Source: Thioalkalivibrio nitratireducens (GTDB lineage Bacteria > Pseudomonadota > Gammaproteobacteria > Ectothiorhodospirales > Ectothiorhodospiraceae). From it: a DNA stretch of 8,558 nucleotides. Below are positions 6,526-8,558 of this stretch, piece after piece; position 1 is the first letter of the stretch; each line of letters begins with the position of its first letter. A program made the translations under genes and the position numbers. The DNA lies in contig JAABSN010000145.1 in assembly GCA_011390385.1 (NCBI GenBank), positions 1 to 8,558 of the forward strand. Direction: 5' to 3'. The notes below the pieces were generated by a model. The model searched no databases and had not been told where the DNA came from. It saw only the letters and a program-made list of their open reading frames with translations.

Positions 6526-6565
6526 CGCGCCTGCGGCGCGTTCGCGGGCAAAGCCCGCTCCCACA
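6526..6565 (-). repeat. REP-like (repetitive extragenic palindrome) double hairpin
   Basis: Two adjacent perfect hairpins: CGCGCC-TGC-GGCGCG (6526-6540) and GCGGGC-AAA-GCCCGC (6544-6558), followed by TCCCACA (6559-6565). On the minus strand the second reads GTGGGAGCGGGCTTTGCCCG, which closely resembles Pseudomonas REP elements: a GTRG head followed by a GC stem. Such elements are spread by RAYT (IS200-like) transposases and occur in many copies per genome. It lies only 18 bp before the narX ribosome site, so it must be transcribed with narX and could affect translation or stability. No RAYT gene is in the window. Confidence 0.6.
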
Positions 6566-6582
6566 GAGGACCCGGGGTTTGC

Positions 6583-6588
6583 AGGAGG
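6583..6588 (+). promoter_or_regulatory. narX ribosome binding site that decides the start
   Basis: AGGAGG abuts an ATG at 6589 with no spacing, but lies 6 nt before the next in-frame ATG at 6595. The latter is the more likely start, giving MLGNIQRSLLLRMGF. Confidence 0.75.
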
Positions 6589-6594
6589 ATGGAT

Positions 6595-8505
6595 ATGTTA
6601 GGCAACATCCAGCGCTCCCTCCTGTTGCGCATGGGCTTTGCGCTCGCCCTGATCGCGGTACTTGGATTGTTCGGCATCGTGTCTTCGGTGATCATCGCCG
6701 AGACGCTGCGCGGCGAGGCCACCGCGATCAACCGCGCTGGCGCACTGCGCATGCAGACCTATGCGATCAGTACCGACCTCCTGCAGCCGCGCGAGAGCGA
6801 TGTCGTTGACTACCGAACCCGGGTCATCGAGTCCATTGATCAATTCGAATCCAAGTTTCACAGCGAAGCGTTGACCCGAATCCTGCCGCCGAACGCCTCC
6901 GATCCGGCTCGCGCAGCCTATGGGGAGATCCAGATGGCGTGGGAGGGTGACATCCGGCCACGCCTCGAGGATCTCATTGATGCCCGTGTCGATCTGTCCG
7001 AGTTTCTGAACTTGCGGCAGGAACTCGATGTATTTGTTGGCCGGATCGATCAACTGGTCCGGATCCTGGAACAGAAGACCGAGGCCAAGGTACAGCTTCT
7101 GCGCCTGACCCAGGGTGGCTCGCTTTTCCTGACCCTGGTGGTGATCTTCATCACCATGTACTTCCTCCGCAATGAAGTCCTGCAACCGCTTCGCAACCTG
7201 TTGCGTGCCGCCGAGGCCGTCCGGCGGCGCGATTTCTCCTGGCGCATCGAGCACACGGTGGACGACGAACTCGGCAGGCTCGGGGCCACGTTCAATCTGA
7301 TGGCAAGGGATCTCTCGCAGACCTATGAGGATCTGGAAGCCCGCGTTCAGGAAAAAACCCGGGTACTGGAACAGACGAATCGATCGCTCAGACTGATGTA
7401 TCGATCGTTGAGCCACCTTCACGACGACAGTCTGTCCGGCAAGGCCTATGCGCAGACACTGTCCGAAGTCGAGCAGTTTCTCGATCTCGGGCCGGCGAGC
7501 ATCTGCGTCGTCGAGGACGACGGCCGCAAGGGATTTCGTATGGTGGAAACCTGGGCCTCGGATGCAGACCAGCCTGCCCGTTGTACCCTGGAATCCTGTA
7601 CCGACTGTATCGGCAATCAGGAAACCCGGTTGAGCCGCAACCAGAAGAGCGCACGGACTCCGGGGGAGCGGGTCCTCTCGGTCCCGCTGCGGGAGGGCGA
7701 AAATCTCCATGGCCTCCTGACCATGCAGGTGCCCGAGGGGGTCCACCCCGAACCCTGGCAGATCGAACTCGTGGAAGGCATCGCGCAGCATCTGGCAGCG
7801 GCGATCGGGAGACAGCGGCGCACGGATCAGTACCATCGCCTGGCATTGCTCGAGGAACGCGCGACGATCGCCCGGGAACTGCATGACTCCCTTGCGCAGG
7901 CGCTGACCTACCTCAGGATACTCGTGCGGCGACTGCAGACTCTGATGGGGCGTCCCGACCGCGAGCTGCAGGTGCAAGCGACGCTGCGCGACCTCCGCGA
8001 AGGCGTGAACGAGGCCTACCGGGAACTGCGCGAGCTTCTGACCACTTTCCGTATCCGCATGGACGAAAAGGGCCTGAACCGCGCTCTGGAATCCAGTGTG
8101 CGTGAGTTCATCGAACGGGGTCAGCTTTCCATTCATCTGGACAATGCACTGGCCGACGGAGAACTTGGAGTCAACGCCGAGATCCACGTCCTGCAGATCG
8201 TCCGGGAAGCCCTGTCCAACGTGGTCAAGCATGCACAGGCCCGGACTGCCCGGGTCATCCTGGCCGCGAACCCCGGCGGCACGATACAGCTGACCATCGA
8301 GGATGACGGACGCGGCATCCGCGGCGATACGAAAAAACATGGGCACTACGGGCTTGCGATCATCCGCGAACGTGCGCGCAATCTTGGCGCCGATCTGCAG
8401 ATCGGCTCGGCCGAGGGCGGAGGCACCCGTATCGTCGTGACCTTCGATGCGCAATCCGTGGTTGTTGACAGCCACCAGGACACGGGAGAGGCACTGACCC
8501 GATGA
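6595..8505 (+). CDS. narX: Nitrate/nitrite sensor histidine kinase NarX
   Basis: Membrane sensor kinase of 636 residues (E. coli NarX has 598) that detects nitrate and nitrite in the periplasm and controls NarL by phosphorylation and dephosphorylation. Domains in order: helix 1 at about 14-35; periplasmic sensor starting with a P-box (ATAINRAGALRMQTYAI, about 42-58), the nitrate-binding signature; helix 2 at about 175-191; HAMP at about 192-245; a coiled-coil signalling stretch (EDLEARVQEKTRVLEQTNR); a GAF-like central module with Cys304 and a cluster Cys330-x4-Cys335-x2-Cys338; a HisKA_3 dimerisation domain with phospho-acceptor His430 in ATIARELHDSLAQ; and an ATPase domain with the N-box (Asn542 in REALSNVVKHA), DDGRG (570-574), GHYGLAI (583-589) and EGGGT (607-611). 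All catalytic motifs are present. It overlaps narL by 4 nt. NarQ is the main alternative, but adjacency to narL and the nar operon favours NarX. Confidence 0.94.
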   Translation: MLGNIQRSLLLRMGFALALIAVLGLFGIVSSVIIAETLRGEATAINRAGALRMQTYAISTDLLQPRESDVVDYRTRVIESIDQFESKFHSEALTRILPPNASDPARAAYGEIQMAWEGDIRPRLEDLIDARVDLSEFLNLRQELDVFVGRIDQLVRILEQKTEAKVQLLRLTQGGSLFLTLVVIFITMYFLRNEVLQPLRNLLRAAEAVRRRDFSWRIEHTVDDELGRLGATFNLMARDLSQTYEDLEARVQEKTRVLEQTNRSLRLMYRSLSHLHDDSLSGKAYAQTLSEVEQFLDLGPASICVVEDDGRKGFRMVETWASDADQPARCTLESCTDCIGNQETRLSRNQKSARTPGERVLSVPLREGENLHGLLTMQVPEGVHPEPWQIELVEGIAQHLAAAIGRQRRTDQYHRLALLEERATIARELHDSLAQALTYLRILVRRLQTLMGRPDRELQVQATLRDLREGVNEAYRELRELLTTFRIRMDEKGLNRALESSVREFIERGQLSIHLDNALADGELGVNAEIHVLQIVREALSNVVKHAQARTARVILAANPGGTIQLTIEDDGRGIRGDTKKHGHYGLAIIRERARNLGADLQIGSAEGGGTRIVVTFDAQSVVVDSHQDTGEALTR

Positions 8506-8558
8506 CGGAGATACCGCTCGACACACCCAGTGAAGAAACCAGGCTCGCCCGGGTCCTG
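8502..8558 (+). CDS. narL: Start of response regulator NarL (partial, 19 codons)
   Basis: An ATG at 8502 overlaps the narX stop in an ATGA junction, typical of translationally coupled sensor-regulator pairs. The visible residues, MTEIPLDTPSEETRLARVL, have the form of a short N-terminal tail leading into the first beta strand of a receiver domain (the expected next residues would be LxVDDH). A GGGAGAGG stretch (8484-8491) may be the ribosome site, 10 nt upstream. The receiver and helix-turn-helix domains lie outside the window, so the identity rests on position after narX. In known systems phosphorylated NarL activates nar operons. Confidence 0.7.
   Translation, partial: MTEIPLDTPSEETRLARVL

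Larger units (their letters stand above)
6170..6594. other. Divergent narK1/narX intergenic regulatory region
   Basis: This 425-bp region has no convincing coding sequence. From left to right it holds the narK1 ribosome site, a 13-bp palindrome, a weak FNR-like site, an imperfect palindrome (6251-6267), the NarL-like palindrome, an IHF-like site, a hexamer TATCAT (6439-6444) that could be part of a narX promoter but lacks a good -35, an inverted repeat at 6443-6463, and three successive hairpins from 6500 to 6558. It presumably carries both promoters. The right half is occupied by structured or repeat DNA rather than recognisable operators. Confidence 0.7.

Noticed and set aside
6456..6809. 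117-codon plus-strand frame overlapping the narX start
   Set aside because: It runs through the hairpins and into narX in another frame, with no recognisable domain and no good ribosome site.
6598..8526. 642-codon open frame on the minus strand spanning all of narX
   Set aside because: Complement of a high-GC gene. The plus strand has every NarX motif in frame, and the minus-strand product resembles no known family.

Overview
The window holds the regulatory and transport end of a respiratory nitrate reductase locus. By eye it is high-GC (about 60%), and the gene types and order point to a denitrifying or nitrate-respiring gammaproteobacterium. Three things suggest this: narX and narL sit divergently from a narK1-narK2-...-narG operon, as in Pseudomonas; NarG closely resembles the E. 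coli type as recalled; and a repeat resembling Pseudomonas REP elements lies before narX. The genus cannot be fixed from the sequence. A halophilic or sulfur-oxidising Chromatiales-type host is possible but not shown.

Layout. On the minus strand, reading right to left from about 6169, there are three consecutive nitrate/nitrite transporter genes of the NNP branch of the major facilitator superfamily: a NarK1-type protein (6169-4892), a long NarK2-type protein with an extra hydrophobic insert (4860-3259) and a protein most like E. coli NarK (3230-1881). They are followed by the first 606 codons of narG (1820-3), which runs out of the window; narHJI would be expected beyond it. The gaps are only 31, 28 and 60 bp, so one operon is likely. 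A strong hairpin sits between the third transporter gene and narG.

On the plus strand narX (6595-8505) encodes a full-length nitrate/nitrite sensor kinase. It overlaps narL by an ATGA junction at 8502, and only 19 narL codons are in the window. The 425-bp divergent region (6170-6594) carries a NarL-like 7-2-7 palindrome, an IHF-like site, a weak FNR/ANR-like site, other small palindromes and, close to narX, a REP-like double hairpin.

How it works together (inference from known systems). NarX senses nitrate or nitrite through its periplasmic P-box and phosphorylates NarL. NarL, with an FNR/ANR-type oxygen regulator, activates the transporter-narGHJI operon. The transporters bring nitrate to the cytoplasmic NarG active site and export nitrite. 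Nothing here is an obviously new system. The points most worth attention are the three divergent transporter paralogues, the NarK2 insert, substitutions in two nitrate signatures, and the structured elements in the intergenic regions.
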